Notes: generated from the letters alone by a model not told the origin. A stretch of 64,000 nucleotides of DNA from Shinella lacus (GCF_010994755.1 NZ_WHSB02000005.1:157281-221280), one strand, 5' to 3'; shown: positions 34,799-44,597, counted from the first letter of the stretch. A program made the numbers and translations.

Positions 34799-34962
34799 GC
34801 CCCGCTTCCTTCCGCTTTCCAGGTTTCGCCGGTGCGGCCTCAACCATTCGCCCCTGCTTAGCGGAGCGGCGGGCGGTTTTGAAGCGAAGCGATGCGGCGG
34901 CAGCCTTGCGCGCGGCATGAGCAAGGCAGGCCGTGGCATATCGGTCACGGCCGGCGACCTTT

Positions 34963-35712
34963 TCAGGCCTCTGGCGCCCCCAAAGCCCCCATCATCCGGC
35001 CCCGGCCGACGCGGATGACGTTTTCCATGGCGCGCCGCGCACCGTCCTCGTCGCGACGGCGGATTTCCTCCACGATGCGCATGTGGCTGGCCGCGACATC
35101 GCCGATCTTGCCGCGATCGGCGGCCGGCGAACTCAGCTTGAAGACGCCGGCCAGCGCCGCCTCGATGAGGCTACCGATGGTGCGCATGAAGGGATTGCGC
35201 GAGGCCTCCATGACGGCGAGATGGAAGCGCAGGTCGGCGAGCGCCAGGCTTTCCGGCGTGTGATCCGGATCGCCCATGGCGACGGCGAGCAGCATCATCT
35301 GGTTGATATCCGCCTCCACTGCGTGGCGGGCGGCCAGCGCTGCGGCATGCGGCTCGAAACCGAGGCGGATGTCGCTCAAGTGGATGAGGAAACCGTCATC
35401 CACGCCCACGGCGAAATGCCAGGTGAGGATGTCGCCGTCGAACAGGTTCCACTCGGCCTTCGGCATCACCCGCGTGCCGATGCGCGCCCGCGGCACGATA
35501 AGCCCCTTGGCGGCCAGCGTCTTCATCGCCTCGCGCAACACCGTACGCGACACGCCGAAGCGCGCCTCCAGCTCCGCATCACCCGGCAGCGTCGCCCCGA
35601 CCGCGAATTCGCCGGAAACGATCGCCTTGCCGAGCGCATCGACAACCTGCGAATGGCTGGAATGCGCCGCCGCACCGTTCATCATGGTTTCGAGCAGGCC
35701 CTTTTTGCGCAC
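34963..35712 (-). CDS. GntR/FadR family (FCD) transcriptional regulator
   Basis: A 249-residue regulator with an N-terminal winged helix (about 22-90, LPGDAELEARFGVSRTVLREAMKTLAAKGL) and an FCD effector domain (about 105-235) with the Zn-ligand-type pattern D-x4-H near IHLSDIRLGFEPHAA and H in RFHLAVMEAS. It starts with GTG at 35712 (GAGGGCGGAG upstream); ATG at 35682 or 35685 is possible. It stands between unrelated genes; the A/T-rich 208-base region upstream (35713-35920) is where its own operator would be. Effectors in this subgroup are usually sugar acids. Confidence 0.88.
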   Translation of the reverse strand: MRKKGLLETMMNGAAAHSSHSQVVDALGKAIVSGEFAVGATLPGDAELEARFGVSRTVLREAMKTLAAKGLIVPRARIGTRVMPKAEWNLFDGDILTWHFAVGVDDGFLIHLSDIRLGFEPHAAALAARHAVEADINQMMLLAVAMGDPDHTPESLALADLRFHLAVMEASRNPFMRTIGSLIEAALAGVFKLSSPAADRGKIGDVAASHMRIVEEIRRRDEDGARRAMENVIRVGRGRMMGALGAPEA

Positions 35713-35920
35713 GGCTCCGCCCTCTTCGATGAAGGAAACTCCTCAGCAGTCCGGATAAAACATCATATTATATTACTATTGTAAATCGCCAAATTTGATC
35801 CCGTCCGCTTTCCGCCCTTGCGACAGACAAGCCTCAGGTAAGTCGGCGCCCGTAAGGAGGAGTGAAAGATTGCCGTCGCCTTGAGCGCTACGGGAACTCG
35901 CCAGGACAAAGGAACCATGC

Positions 35921-36652
35921 ATGCTCAAGACCGTACGGCACGTCTTCCAGAACCCGTTCATCGCCAACGAATGCAATACGTTCGGCATCAATCCCGCACC
36001 GATCCCGACGAACATCTACGAGACCTACGGGCAATGTAACGAGGACTTCATCGTCGAATCGGTTCTGCGCGCGCAGATGCGCCGCGCCGGGCGTTCGATG
36101 GACTCGATCCGCTACATCGAGATCGGCGCCAACCACCCGTTCCAGACGAGCGCGACCTACCTACTCTACAAGCTCTACGGCGCCACGGGCGTGCTGGTGG
36201 AGGCGATCCCGTCGCTCGCCGAAACGCTGCAAAAGGCGCGCCCCAACGACACCGTTGTGAACTGCGCCATCAGCGTCTCGCACGAAAAAACGATCAAGCT
36301 GCACATCCACGAAAAGAACGAGCTGTCCTCCATTTCGACGGACCACATCTCGATGTTCCAGAATTTCGGCGGCACCGACAATATCGTCGAGTCGATCGAA
36401 TGCGAGAACATGCACATCAACGACTTCCTGAAGAAGCACTACGGCACCCATTGCGACTATCTCTCGGTGGATGTGGAGGGCCTCGACGCCGCCGTGCTAT
36501 CGGAAATGGACCACGTCTTCCAGCCCACCATCATCCAGTGCGAACACGAGGGCCGCTTCGAGGAATTCGTGCAGATCCTCAAGCCCCGCGGCTACGGCTT
36601 CCTCGCCCACACGGACGTGAACTCGATCTTCATCAAGACCACGGTGATCTGA
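35921..36652 (+). CDS. FkbM family methyltransferase
   Basis: A 243-residue SAM-dependent methyltransferase domain of the FkbM type. Seen: IEIGANHPFQTSATY (SAM-binding motif I region, near 66-80), GVLVEAIPSLAETLQ, the usual D-F-L ... DYLSVDVEGLDAAVLSEM (near 175-197) and EHEGRFEEFVQIL. Typical role is O-methylation of a sugar or natural product. AGGA lies seven bases before the start. An AT-poor, well-formed ribosome site (AAGGAGG, 35854-35860) sits 60 bases further upstream with a short alternative frame, see rejected items. It ends with a strong terminator. Confidence 0.9.
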   Translation: MLKTVRHVFQNPFIANECNTFGINPAPIPTNIYETYGQCNEDFIVESVLRAQMRRAGRSMDSIRYIEIGANHPFQTSATYLLYKLYGATGVLVEAIPSLAETLQKARPNDTVVNCAISVSHEKTIKLHIHEKNELSSISTDHISMFQNFGGTDNIVESIECENMHINDFLKKHYGTHCDYLSVDVEGLDAAVLSEMDHVFQPTIIQCEHEGRFEEFVQILKPRGYGFLAHTDVNSIFIKTTVI

Positions 36653-36690
36653 CGCTCAACGCGACCAGCAATCGCGGGAGAGAACTGAGA

Positions 36691-36715
36691 AGGGTCCGGA
36701 TTCGGACCCTTTTTT
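36691..36715 (+). terminator. Terminator after the FkbM gene
   Basis: AGGGTCCG-GATT-CGGACCCT followed by TTTTTT, 38 bases after the stop. Confidence 0.88.
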
Positions 36716-36819
36716 CTTTTCTGAGTACCGTCAAGACGCTGACCAAGATCAACGTCGCTAGCATCCGGTGATTTTGGTGGGAAGGATCTAAGACCAGATT
36801 ATTCGATCTGGAAAAGAAA

Positions 36820-36896
36820 TGGCGCACCCGAAGAGATTCGAACTCCTGACCCCCAGATTCGTAGTCTGGTGCTCTATCCAGCTGAGCTACGGGTGC
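36820..36896 (-). tRNA. tRNA-Arg (anticodon ACG)
   Basis: On the minus strand: acceptor GCACCCG/CGGGTGC, D-arm GCTCAGCTGGATAGAGC, anticodon stem CCAGA/TCTGG with loop CTACGAA (anticodon ACG, reading CGU and, after A-to-I editing, CGC/CGA), T-arm with GTTCGAATC, and encoded CCA at 36822-36820. Confidence 0.97.
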
Positions 36897-37031
36897 GCTG
36901 GCAACAAGGCGTCTACTGCCCGGCTGCGAGGCGGTTCCTAAAGGGATCGCCGGCTTATTGCAAGCGGATTTCTGAGAAAAGATGTACTTTTTTCATCGTG
37001 CCGTCACATGCCGCCTTCAACGCCCGGGCGA

Positions 37032-38501
37032 TCAGGCCCGGTGGCGGAAGGCGTCGAGGGGGACGGGGCGGTCGGGCAGCTCGATGCGGAAGAGGGTGCC
37101 GGGCGTCGCCTTTTCCACAAGCGCGATCGTGCCGCCGTGGGCGAGCACCAGTTCGCGGGCGATCGCAAGACCAAGGCCGGTGCCGCCGGAGCGCACGGAA
37201 CCGCGGAAGGCGGCGAAGAGGTTGTCGCGCGCCTTGGCGGGCATGCCGGGGCCGTTGTCGTCGATGGCGATCGACACCACGCTGCCGGTGCGAAGCCCCG
37301 TGACGAGCACGGTGCGGCGGTCGGCGGCGGTATCCTGCGCCAGAGCCTCCACCGCGTTGCGGCAGAGATTGTGGATGACGCGGAAGAGCTGCTCGCTATC
37401 CGCATCGACCTGGAGGCCGGGCTCGACCTGGAGCACGAATTCGATATCCCCGCGCGCATCGATCGCCAGCACCTCGGAGACCTCCTGCACCAGCGGGCGC
37501 AGCGCCACGAAGCGGCGGCGCGGCTCCGGCTCGCGCATGCGGCCGTAGGAAAGCACCTCGTTGGTATAGCCCACCGCCCGGTCGATGCTGCGCAAGAGTT
37601 TTGGCGCGACGCGTTTCACCACCGGATCGTCGACATCCGACAGGCGGTCGGACATCAGCTGGGCGGAGGAGAGGATGTTGCGCATGTCGTGGTTGATCTT
37701 CGACACGGCGAGGCCGAGGTCGGCGAGGTTCTTCTGTTCCTTCAGCGTGCGTTGCAGCGTCTGCTGCATGGCGGCCAAGTGAATGCCGGCCACCGCGATC
37801 TCGTCGCGCCCGCCGGAGGGTTTCAGCACGCGGGCGGGGTTGGAGGGGTCGGCGGCGAATTCCTGGATGTTCGCCGTCATGCGGCGCATCGGGCGGATCA
37901 GCAGGCGGTTGAGCGCGAAGAAGATCGGGCTGGCCGTGACCAGCGAGATGATCATCGACAGGATGAAGACGTTGCGCGCATAGCCGAGCATGGCGCGGCG
38001 CAGCGCGCGTTCGTCAAGCAGGAGTTCGATGCGCGTGCTCGATTCGCCGACGGGGCCATAGACGCGGATGACACGGTCGCCGCCGAAGATCAGCGTGTCG
38101 AAGGCGTCGTAGACGGCGGTGAGTGTCGAGACGTCGGAGAGGTCGTATTCCGCATCGATGCTCGGCGGCATCTCGACGGCGGCGACCATGCGCGAGGCGT
38201 CCTGCTTCTTGAGGATGATCGCCTTGGCGCCGGTCGCCATCAGCGTCTCCTGCTGCACGGCGCGCGGCAGCTCCTGGTCCGGCAGGCCTTCGATGACGAC
38301 GCTGGCGGCTGCCGCCGTGTTCAGGCGGTCGCGCAGCCATTGCAGGCGCATATTGGCGACCGAGGGCACGAAGATCAGCACTTCGGCAATCATGACGAAG
38401 ACGGCGGTGAGGAGGAGCAGCCTGCCCGAAAGCCCGGACAGGAAGCCGACCGCCGGCACCGGCGTCTCGGTCAAGGACGGCGTCCCGTCTCTGTCCACCA
38501 T
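37032..38501 (-). CDS. Sensor histidine kinase (orphan)
   Basis: A 489-residue membrane kinase. A helix near 25-48, a periplasmic domain (about 50-175), a second helix (177-197) and a HAMP-like linker precede the H-box with H271 in SKINHDMRNILSS (the K-I-N-H-D-M-R-N form). The ATPase domain has NLCRNAVEAL, DDNGPGMP and GTGLGLAIA. No response regulator gene lies beside it, so it is an orphan kinase; a response regulator elsewhere must be its target. It follows the chemoreceptor gene after a terminator, so they are separate units. Confidence 0.9.
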   Translation of the reverse strand: MVDRDGTPSLTETPVPAVGFLSGLSGRLLLLTAVFVMIAEVLIFVPSVANMRLQWLRDRLNTAAAASVVIEGLPDQELPRAVQQETLMATGAKAIILKKQDASRMVAAVEMPPSIDAEYDLSDVSTLTAVYDAFDTLIFGGDRVIRVYGPVGESSTRIELLLDERALRRAMLGYARNVFILSMIISLVTASPIFFALNRLLIRPMRRMTANIQEFAADPSNPARVLKPSGGRDEIAVAGIHLAAMQQTLQRTLKEQKNLADLGLAVSKINHDMRNILSSAQLMSDRLSDVDDPVVKRVAPKLLRSIDRAVGYTNEVLSYGRMREPEPRRRFVALRPLVQEVSEVLAIDARGDIEFVLQVEPGLQVDADSEQLFRVIHNLCRNAVEALAQDTAADRRTVLVTGLRTGSVVSIAIDDNGPGMPAKARDNLFAAFRGSVRSGGTGLGLAIARELVLAHGGTIALVEKATPGTLFRIELPDRPVPLDAFRHRA

Positions 38502-38634
38502 GACTCAACTCCTGGACACGCCGCAGAACGGCAAACGGCGTCGCCATCCGAGGATCGACGACGCATTTTCGGCATCAGCCAATAGCCAATCATAGGAGAT
38601 TACGGCAATTTTTCCAACGCCGTTGCAGACCGCA

Positions 38635-38667
38635 ACAAAAAGCGCGGCGATCCAACGACCGCCGCGC
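38635..38667 (-). terminator. Terminator of the chemoreceptor gene
   Basis: On the minus strand GCGCGGCG, a ten-base loop and CGCCGCGC are followed by TTTTTGTTG, 40 bases after the receptor stop. Confidence 0.85.
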
Positions 38668-38706
38668 CTGCGTTCTACGGATCCTGCCAGGGAATCCGGC
38701 TATCGA

Positions 38707-40713
38707 TCAGAATTCTTCCCAGTTCTCCTGGGCGACGGCCGCCGTTGCGGTGGCGCGGCTGCCGCCGAAGGCGCGGGTGACGTTGCCGATCATGCGGCGG
38801 GCCGGTGATTCGACCGGGCGGGTATCGGCCCGTACCGGCGCCATGCGCTGTACGGTGTCGCCGGTGCGGAAGCGCGCCATGAGATCGGCCAGGCTGTCGG
38901 CCTCGCTTTTCAGCTTGTGCGTGGCTGCGGAGGTTTCCTCCACCATCGCAGCATTGTGCTGGGTGACCTGGTCCATCTGGTTGATGGCGGTGCTGATTTC
39001 CTGCAGGCCCGTCGCTTGCTCGCGGGCGGCGGTGGCGATCGCGTGGATGCGGTCGTTGATGGTGACGACGCGGGTTTCGATGTCCGAAAGCGCCAAACCG
39101 GTTTCCTGCACATATTTCACGCCGACGGCCACTTCGCTGCCGGACTTGGTGATGAGGCCCTTGATGTCCTTCGCGGCGCTTGCGGCGCGCTGCGCCAGTT
39201 CGCGCACTTCCTGCGCGACGACGGCAAAACCCTTGCCGGCCTCTCCGGCGCGGGCGGCCTCGACACCGGCGTTGAGTGCCAGCAGATTGGTCTGGAAGGC
39301 GATCTCGTCGATGACCGAGATGATCTGGCTGATCTCGTTCGAGGCCTGCTCGATGCGGCTCATTGCACCGATGGCGTTGCGCACGATATCGCCGGACTGT
39401 TTTGCGCTCTGCGTCGCTTCGCCGACCATGCTGGTCGCCTCGTTCGCCCGCTCCGTCGAATTCTTGACGGCGGCGGTGATCTCTTCCAGCGCAGCGGAGG
39501 TTTCTTCAAGGGCCGCGGCCTGCTGCTCGGTGCGCTTGGAGAGGTCGTCGGAAGCGGTGCGCAGTTCGCCGGAATTGGCATTGATCGCATCCGTCGAGGC
39601 GCGCACCTCGCGCATGGTGCGCTGGAGGGTCGCGAAGGTGGCGTTGACGTTCTGCTGCAATTCGGCGAAGGCGCCGCGGAAGGAGCCGTCCATTGTCTGC
39701 GTCAGGTCGCCTTCGGCCAGCGCGCCGATGACGCGACGGGTTTCGGCAATGCCCTTCTCGACGCCGGCAACGAGCTCGTTGACGCTGCGGGCGAAGCGGT
39801 TGAGGTCTTCGTTCTGGTAGTCCTTGCCTATGCGCGAGGAGAAGTCGCCGGCGGCGGCGGCATGCACGACGGTGGCGATGGACGACTGGAGGTCGGCGCT
39901 CTTTTCGCGCAGCACCTGCTCCTGGGCGTTGAGATCACGCACGGTGATGGCGTTCTGGCGGAAGATCGCGACGGCGCCGGCCATTTCGCCGATCTCGTCC
40001 TTGCGGCCGGCATAGGGCACTTCCGTGTCCAGGTCGCCGCCGGCAAGACGGTTCATCGTGTGCGTGACGTTCTGGATCGGGCGGCTCAGTTCGTTGGTCG
40101 CGATGTAGAAGGCCGCACCGCCGCCGATGAGCAAGCCGGCGCCGACCGTGCCGAGCACCAGCGTCAGCATGAGGGTCTCGAAGGCGGCGATTTCGGCCTT
40201 GATCGCGGTCAGGTTCTCGTTGTCCGTCTGGACGACGGCGTCGATTTCCTTCTGGAAGGCCTTGCGGTTGGCGCGGTTGAGCTCGTTGTTGCCCTGCTCG
40301 TTGGCGGCGGCGATGGAGACCGTGGTGCCGAGGCGGGCGGTTTCCGTGCGGAAGGTGCGGAATTCGGCGGAGCGTGCCACGACGGCGTCGAAGGCGGGCT
40401 TCTGCTCGGCCGGCACGATCGGCTGCCATTCCTTCAGCGTCTCGTCGATGCCATTCAATTCCTTGGCGATGCCTTCGGCGAATTTCTGCGCGCCTTCCAT
40501 ATCCTTGGAGGCGTAGATGCCGCGGGCTTCCATCACCACGGCGGTGACCTGGCGGTTCAGGTGCTCGCCGAGGAAGGCGCGGTCGGCGGCGTTCTCATAC
40601 TGGTGGAGCTTCTCGCTGAACTCCGAGACCACATGCACGGCGATACCGCCGATGCAGACGGAGATGAGGCCCATCACGCCCACGATGAGGTAAATCTTGC
40701 CGCGTATCTTCAC
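38707..40713 (-). CDS. Methyl-accepting chemotaxis protein
   Basis: A 668-residue chemoreceptor. Two helices (about 7-27 and 178-200) enclose a roughly 150-residue sensor of the helical-bundle type. Two HAMP domains are likely (about 200-255 and 290-345). The signalling hairpin tip is VIDEIAFQTNLLALNAGVEAARAGEAG. It ends with the pentapeptide NWEEF, a CheR/CheB docking tail. GTG at 40713 is preferred (GGAG seven bases upstream) to TTG at 40749. It is divergent from rpmH. The ligand is unknown. Confidence 0.93.
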   Translation of the reverse strand: MKIRGKIYLIVGVMGLISVCIGGIAVHVVSEFSEKLHQYENAADRAFLGEHLNRQVTAVVMEARGIYASKDMEGAQKFAEGIAKELNGIDETLKEWQPIVPAEQKPAFDAVVARSAEFRTFRTETARLGTTVSIAAANEQGNNELNRANRKAFQKEIDAVVQTDNENLTAIKAEIAAFETLMLTLVLGTVGAGLLIGGGAAFYIATNELSRPIQNVTHTMNRLAGGDLDTEVPYAGRKDEIGEMAGAVAIFRQNAITVRDLNAQEQVLREKSADLQSSIATVVHAAAAGDFSSRIGKDYQNEDLNRFARSVNELVAGVEKGIAETRRVIGALAEGDLTQTMDGSFRGAFAELQQNVNATFATLQRTMREVRASTDAINANSGELRTASDDLSKRTEQQAAALEETSAALEEITAAVKNSTERANEATSMVGEATQSAKQSGDIVRNAIGAMSRIEQASNEISQIISVIDEIAFQTNLLALNAGVEAARAGEAGKGFAVVAQEVRELAQRAASAAKDIKGLITKSGSEVAVGVKYVQETGLALSDIETRVVTINDRIHAIATAAREQATGLQEISTAINQMDQVTQHNAAMVEETSAATHKLKSEADSLADLMARFRTGDTVQRMAPVRADTRPVESPARRMIGNVTRAFGGSRATATAAVAQENWEEF

Positions 40714-41139
40714 GTCGAACTCCAAAAGGCACGGATACAGGATCGACAAAACGGCACGCCCGCTCTGTCCGTGGATATGAACGGTAAACGCTAAAGGTTA
40801 ATTAGATTTTGAGGGAACCCGCTCAAACGGGAGGCGAGTGAATTTCCGCTAATATTCTGAAGTACGGAATTTCCCAAGAAAATCAGGCGATTTTCCTTAC
40901 GTAAGGTGAGGCAAACATGACGATCTGCACGTTGCGCTCAACCGCAGGTGGCCGGCGTTTTAACGATTGTGACAGTTAAGGCCGTGGTCCGCCGGCAATT
41001 GACTTTCCACCGGCTTTGCCCTTATAAGCCGCGCACGTCTGGAAACTGCCTTCCCGCGAGGGCCGGGCTGTGCCGGACTTTGAACGCTGCTTGCGTTAAC
41101 GCAAACCCAAGAAGGGCCGCACACCGCGGTATTAAATAA
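40714..41139. other. Divergent intergenic region between the chemoreceptor gene and rpmH
   Basis: A 426-base region with no supported gene. It contains A/T-rich sequence just upstream of the receptor (40795-40880), the palindrome CCTTACGTAAGG at 40895-40906, and the strong rpmH promoter (40999-41027). The rpmH leader then runs 112 bases. Confidence 0.6.
40999..41027 (+). promoter_or_regulatory. Promoter of rpmH-rnpA-yidC
   Basis: TTGACT (40999-41004), a 17-base spacer and TTATAA (41022-41027) make a near-consensus housekeeping promoter. The leader to the rpmH start is about 105 bases. Confidence 0.75.
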
Positions 41140-41277
41140 ATGACCAAGCGTACCTACCAACCCTCCAAGCTTGTTCGCAAGCGTCGTCACGGCTTCCGTG
41201 CCCGCATGGCTACCAAGGGCGGCCGCAAGGTTCTGTCCGCACGCCGTGCACGCGGCCGCGCAAGCCTCTCGGCCTAA
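41140..41277 (+). CDS. rpmH: Ribosomal protein L34
   Basis: A 45-residue, very basic large-subunit protein: [19 protein letters not shown] then [26 protein letters not shown], matching L34 from end to end. It is preceded by a strong promoter and followed 33 bases later by rnpA, the usual bacterial rpmH-rnpA order. Confidence 0.98.
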   Translation: MTKRTYQPSKLVRKRRHGFRARMATKGGRKVLSARRARGRASLSA

Positions 41278-41310
41278 GGCCGTGAATGCCCGGAACCGAG
41301 GCGACGGGCA

Positions 41311-41703
41311 ATGACGAAAACTGTTAGACAATCTGCTGTCGGACGGCTGAAAAGCCGTCCGCAGTTTCTTTTTGTGCGCGAGGGAGAGAAGCGCAGGGGA
41401 TCGCTGTTCCTTCTCGAAGTGCGCGACCGGCAGATGCCGGACGAACAGCCCCGCGTCGGCTTTACCGTTACCAAGAAACACGGCAATGCCGTGGAACGCA
41501 ATCGCATGCGGCGGCGCCTGAAAGAGGTGGTGCGGCTATCCGCCGGGTTTGCAATGGAGCCCGGACACGACTATGTGGTTGTCGCCAGACGGGACGTGTT
41601 GCACGCGCCGTTCAAAACCCTTGTGGCCGGTCTCAAGGAGAGGATCGCGACAAGGCAGAAACAGAAGCAGCAGCAGCGCCCTGCTGCTCCCGGGAAAGAG
41701 TGA
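41311..41703 (+). CDS. rnpA: Ribonuclease P protein component
   Basis: The protein subunit of RNase P, which trims tRNA 5' ends, 130 residues. The RNR motif is clear in [14 protein letters not shown] (near 58-71), preceded by [14 protein letters not shown]. The C-terminal Gln/Lys-rich tail is poorly conserved in the family. Its stop overlaps the yidC start by one base (TGATG, 41701-41705), so translation is coupled. Confidence 0.97.
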   Translation: MTKTVRQSAVGRLKSRPQFLFVREGEKRRGSLFLLEVRDRQMPDEQPRVGFTVTKKHGNAVERNRMRRRLKEVVRLSAGFAMEPGHDYVVVARRDVLHAPFKTLVAGLKERIATRQKQKQQQRPAAPGKE

Positions 41704-43520
41704 TGGAAAACAACCGCAATTATTTCGTGGCGATCGCGCTGTCCGTGCTGATCCTCGTTGCCTGGCAGTTCCTCTATGTGAACCCGAAGCTTGAAAAGGA
41801 CCGCGCCGCGCTCGAAGCGCAGCAGGCCCAGAGCGGGCAGACGACGACCGCCGGCGGCACGACCACGACGGGTACGGGCACGGCGACTGGAACGGGCACG
41901 GCGACGAGCGGCGCGCTGCCGGGCGGTGCCGCGACGGCCACCACGACCGAGACGCGCGAGGCAGCCCTTGCCAAGTCCGCCCGCGTCGAAATCGACACGC
42001 CTTCGCTTTCCGGCTCCATCGCGCTCACCGGTTCCCGCTTCGACGACCTGAAGCTCAAGGGCTTCCACCAGACCGTCGACAAGTCGAGCCCGATCATCAC
42101 CCTGCTCAGCCCGGCCGAAGCCGAACACGGCTACTTCGCCGAAATCGGCTATGTCGGCAGCGAGACGACCGGCCAGGTCCCCGGCCCGCAGACCGTCTGG
42201 ACGCAGGACGGCACCGGCAAGCTGACGCAGACCACCCCGGTCAAGCTGACCTATACCAACGACAAGAACATCACCTTCACCCGCACGATCTCGGTCGACG
42301 AACATTACATGTTCACGATCGCCGACAGCATCGAGAACCGCACGGAAGCGGCGATCGCGCTCTCGCCCTACGGCCGCTCGACGCGCTTCTTCAAGCCGAC
42401 CGAACCCTCCGTCTACGTGCTGCACGAAGGCTTCATCGGCGTGCTCGGCAATCTCGGCCTGCATGAGGTGAAGTACACCACGACCGAGGAAGACACGACG
42501 GTCGCACCCGGCAAGGCGACCGGCGGCTGGCTCGGCATCACCGACAAATATTGGGCGACGGCCATCGTGCCGCCGCAGGCGATGCCCTACGAGACGCGCT
42601 TCTCCTACTTCAAGGACGGCCGCCCGCGCTACCAGGCGGATTACCGCCAGGACGACATTTCCATTGCACCCGGCCAGACGATCGAGGTGAAGAACCTGTT
42701 CTTCGGCGGCGCCAAGGAAGTGCCGATCATCGACCAGTACGAGACCTCCTATTCGATCCCGCAGTTCGACCTGATGATCGACTGGGGCTGGTTCTGGTTC
42801 TTCACCAAGCCGATGTTCCAGCTGATGGACTTCTTCTTCCGCTACTTCGGCAATTTCGGCATCGCAATCCTGATCACCACGATCGTCGTCAAGGGCCTGT
42901 TCTTCCCGCTTGCCAACAAGCAGTACGCTTCCATGGCGAACATGAAGAAGATGCAGCCGAAGATGGAGGAGCTGAAGGCCAAGCACGGCGACGACCGCAT
43001 GGCGCTGCAGCAGGCGACGATGCAGCTCTACAAGGAAGAGAAGATCAACCCGCTTGCGGGCTGCTGGCCGATCCTCCTGCAGATCCCGGTCTTCTTCGCG
43101 CTCTACAAGGTCATCTACGTCACGATCGAGATGCGGCATGCGCCGTTCTTCGGCTGGATCCAGGACCTTTCCGCGCCCGATCCGACGTCGCTGTTCAACC
43201 TGTTCGGCCTGCTGCCCTACGACGTGCCGCACTTCCTGATGATCGGCGTCTGGCCCATCATCATGGGCATCACGATGTTCCTGCAGATGCGCATGAACCC
43301 GACGCCGCCGGATCCGACCCAGGCGATGATCTTCACCTGGATGCCGCTGATCTTCACCTTCATGCTGGCGACCTTCCCGGCCGGCCTCGTGATCTACTGG
43401 GCCTGGAACAACACACTCTCGATCATTCAGCAGGCGATCATCATGAAGCGCCAGGGCGTGAAGATCGAGCTCTTCGACAATCTCAAGGGATTGTTCGGGA
43501 AAAAAGCCGGATCACCCTGA
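41703..43520 (+). CDS. yidC: Membrane protein insertase YidC
   Basis: A 605-residue inner-membrane insertase that places proteins in the membrane alone or with SecYEG. An N-terminal helix (about 7-24), then a low-complexity Thr/Gly/Ala-rich linker (about 44-78), the periplasmic beta-domain (about 90-340), and the conserved C-terminal five-helix core (about 355-580) with SMANMKKMQPKMEELKAKHGDDR, INPLAGCWPILLQIPVFFALYKV and FPAGLVIYWAWNNTLSIIQQ. The start ATG is at 41703, one base into the rnpA stop. Confidence 0.97.
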   Translation: MENNRNYFVAIALSVLILVAWQFLYVNPKLEKDRAALEAQQAQSGQTTTAGGTTTTGTGTATGTGTATSGALPGGAATATTTETREAALAKSARVEIDTPSLSGSIALTGSRFDDLKLKGFHQTVDKSSPIITLLSPAEAEHGYFAEIGYVGSETTGQVPGPQTVWTQDGTGKLTQTTPVKLTYTNDKNITFTRTISVDEHYMFTIADSIENRTEAAIALSPYGRSTRFFKPTEPSVYVLHEGFIGVLGNLGLHEVKYTTTEEDTTVAPGKATGGWLGITDKYWATAIVPPQAMPYETRFSYFKDGRPRYQADYRQDDISIAPGQTIEVKNLFFGGAKEVPIIDQYETSYSIPQFDLMIDWGWFWFFTKPMFQLMDFFFRYFGNFGIAILITTIVVKGLFFPLANKQYASMANMKKMQPKMEELKAKHGDDRMALQQATMQLYKEEKINPLAGCWPILLQIPVFFALYKVIYVTIEMRHAPFFGWIQDLSAPDPTSLFNLFGLLPYDVPHFLMIGVWPIIMGITMFLQMRMNPTPPDPTQAMIFTWMPLIFTFMLATFPAGLVIYWAWNNTLSIIQQAIIMKRQGVKIELFDNLKGLFGKKAGSP

Positions 43521-43545
43521 CGGCCCTTCCGACGTAACATCAGAA

Positions 43546-43574
43546 ACCCCGGCCTCGCGCCGGGGTTTTCTTTT
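43546..43574 (+). terminator. Terminator after yidC
   Basis: ACCCCGGC-CTCGC-GCCGGGGT followed by TTTCTTTT, 26 bases after the yidC stop. Confidence 0.88.
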
Positions 43575-43685
43575 GCCGTTTTTTTATGCACGGCCCGCTT
43601 GCGACATCGCCTCGTCGCTGGCATGGAAGCGCCGCAGGCGCGGCTTCTGGCATGCTTGCGACAATCCCCAACCTGCGAGCGCCCC

Positions 43686-44597
43686 ATGTCCGCCTCATCG
43701 CTTCCGCTCACCCCCACCGTTCCGGACAGCCGGGGGCAGGGGTATGGCGCCGCCCTGGTGCTCGGCTCCGCCGTCGTGTGGAGCTTTGGCGGCACGCTGG
43801 CGCGGTTTCTCACCATCGAGGACGGCTGGATCGTCGTCTTCTGGCGCTCGCTCTTCGCCGCCCTCTTCCTGCTCGGCTTCATGCTGGTGCGCGACGGACC
43901 GCGCGGCACGGTGCAGCTTTTCAAGGGCATGGGCCTTGCCGGCGTCGCCGTCGGCGTCTGTTTCGCCGTCGCCTCCACCGCCTTCATCCTGGCGCTCGCC
44001 TATACGACCGTCGCCAACGTCGTGCTGATCCAGGCCGGCGTGCCGCTGATCGCGGCGCTGATGGCCTGGCTGCTCTTTCGCGAGCGGATTGCCGTCCACA
44101 CCTGGATCGCGATTGCCGCCGTGATCGGCGGCGTCGCCATCATGGTGTCGGAATCGCTCGGCGGCAGCGTTTCGATGATGGGCGACGCGCTCGCCATCCT
44201 CATCGCCTTCGCCTTTGCCACGGCGACCATCATCACCCGCCGCTTCGCCCATGTGCGCATGACGCCCGCCGTCTTCCTCGGCACGGTCATTGCCTGCCTC
44301 ACGGCGGCAAGCCAGGCCTCCGGCTTTGCCGTGACGGCAAGCGAACTCGGCATCCTCATCGTCTTCGGCGCGCTCAATTTCGGCCTCGGCCTCGCACTCT
44401 TCGTCACCGGCGCGCGCCTCATCCCGTCCGCCCTTGCCGCCTTGTTGGGCACGGCCGAGACCGTTCTCGGCCCCCTCTGGGTGGCCGTCATCCATGGCGA
44501 AATCCCTGGTCTCAGGACGGTCATCGGCGGCGTGATCGTGCTTGCGGCGCTGCTGTGTTATCTCGGCGTGGAGCTCTGGCGCCAGCGCCGCGCTTGA
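43686..44597 (+). CDS. EamA family (DMT) transporter
   Basis: A 303-residue permease with ten predicted helices arranged as two EamA repeats of about 130 residues (about 20-150 and 165-295). Typical loop ends: FWRSLFAALFLL, LIQAGVPLIAALMAWLLFRERI and AALLGTAETVLGPLWVAVIHGEIPG. The substrate is unknown; members export metabolites or amino acids. The start at 43686 has no strong ribosome site, but sits where the family begins. It is 51 bases before engB on the same strand. Confidence 0.9.
   Translation: MSASSLPLTPTVPDSRGQGYGAALVLGSAVVWSFGGTLARFLTIEDGWIVVFWRSLFAALFLLGFMLVRDGPRGTVQLFKGMGLAGVAVGVCFAVASTAFILALAYTTVANVVLIQAGVPLIAALMAWLLFRERIAVHTWIAIAAVIGGVAIMVSESLGGSVSMMGDALAILIAFAFATATIITRRFAHVRMTPAVFLGTVIACLTAASQASGFAVTASELGILIVFGALNFGLGLALFVTGARLIPSALAALLGTAETVLGPLWVAVIHGEIPGLRTVIGGVIVLAALLCYLGVELWRQRRA

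Noticed and set aside
35862-36260. GTG-started frame just before the FkbM gene, behind a strong AAGGAGG
   Set aside because: Its product is low-complexity Arg/Ser/Thr-rich and overlaps the FkbM gene out of frame. It may be a short leader frame, but no support exists for a protein.
41571-43232. 553-codon leftward frame opposite yidC
   Set aside because: Antisense shadow, no domain.
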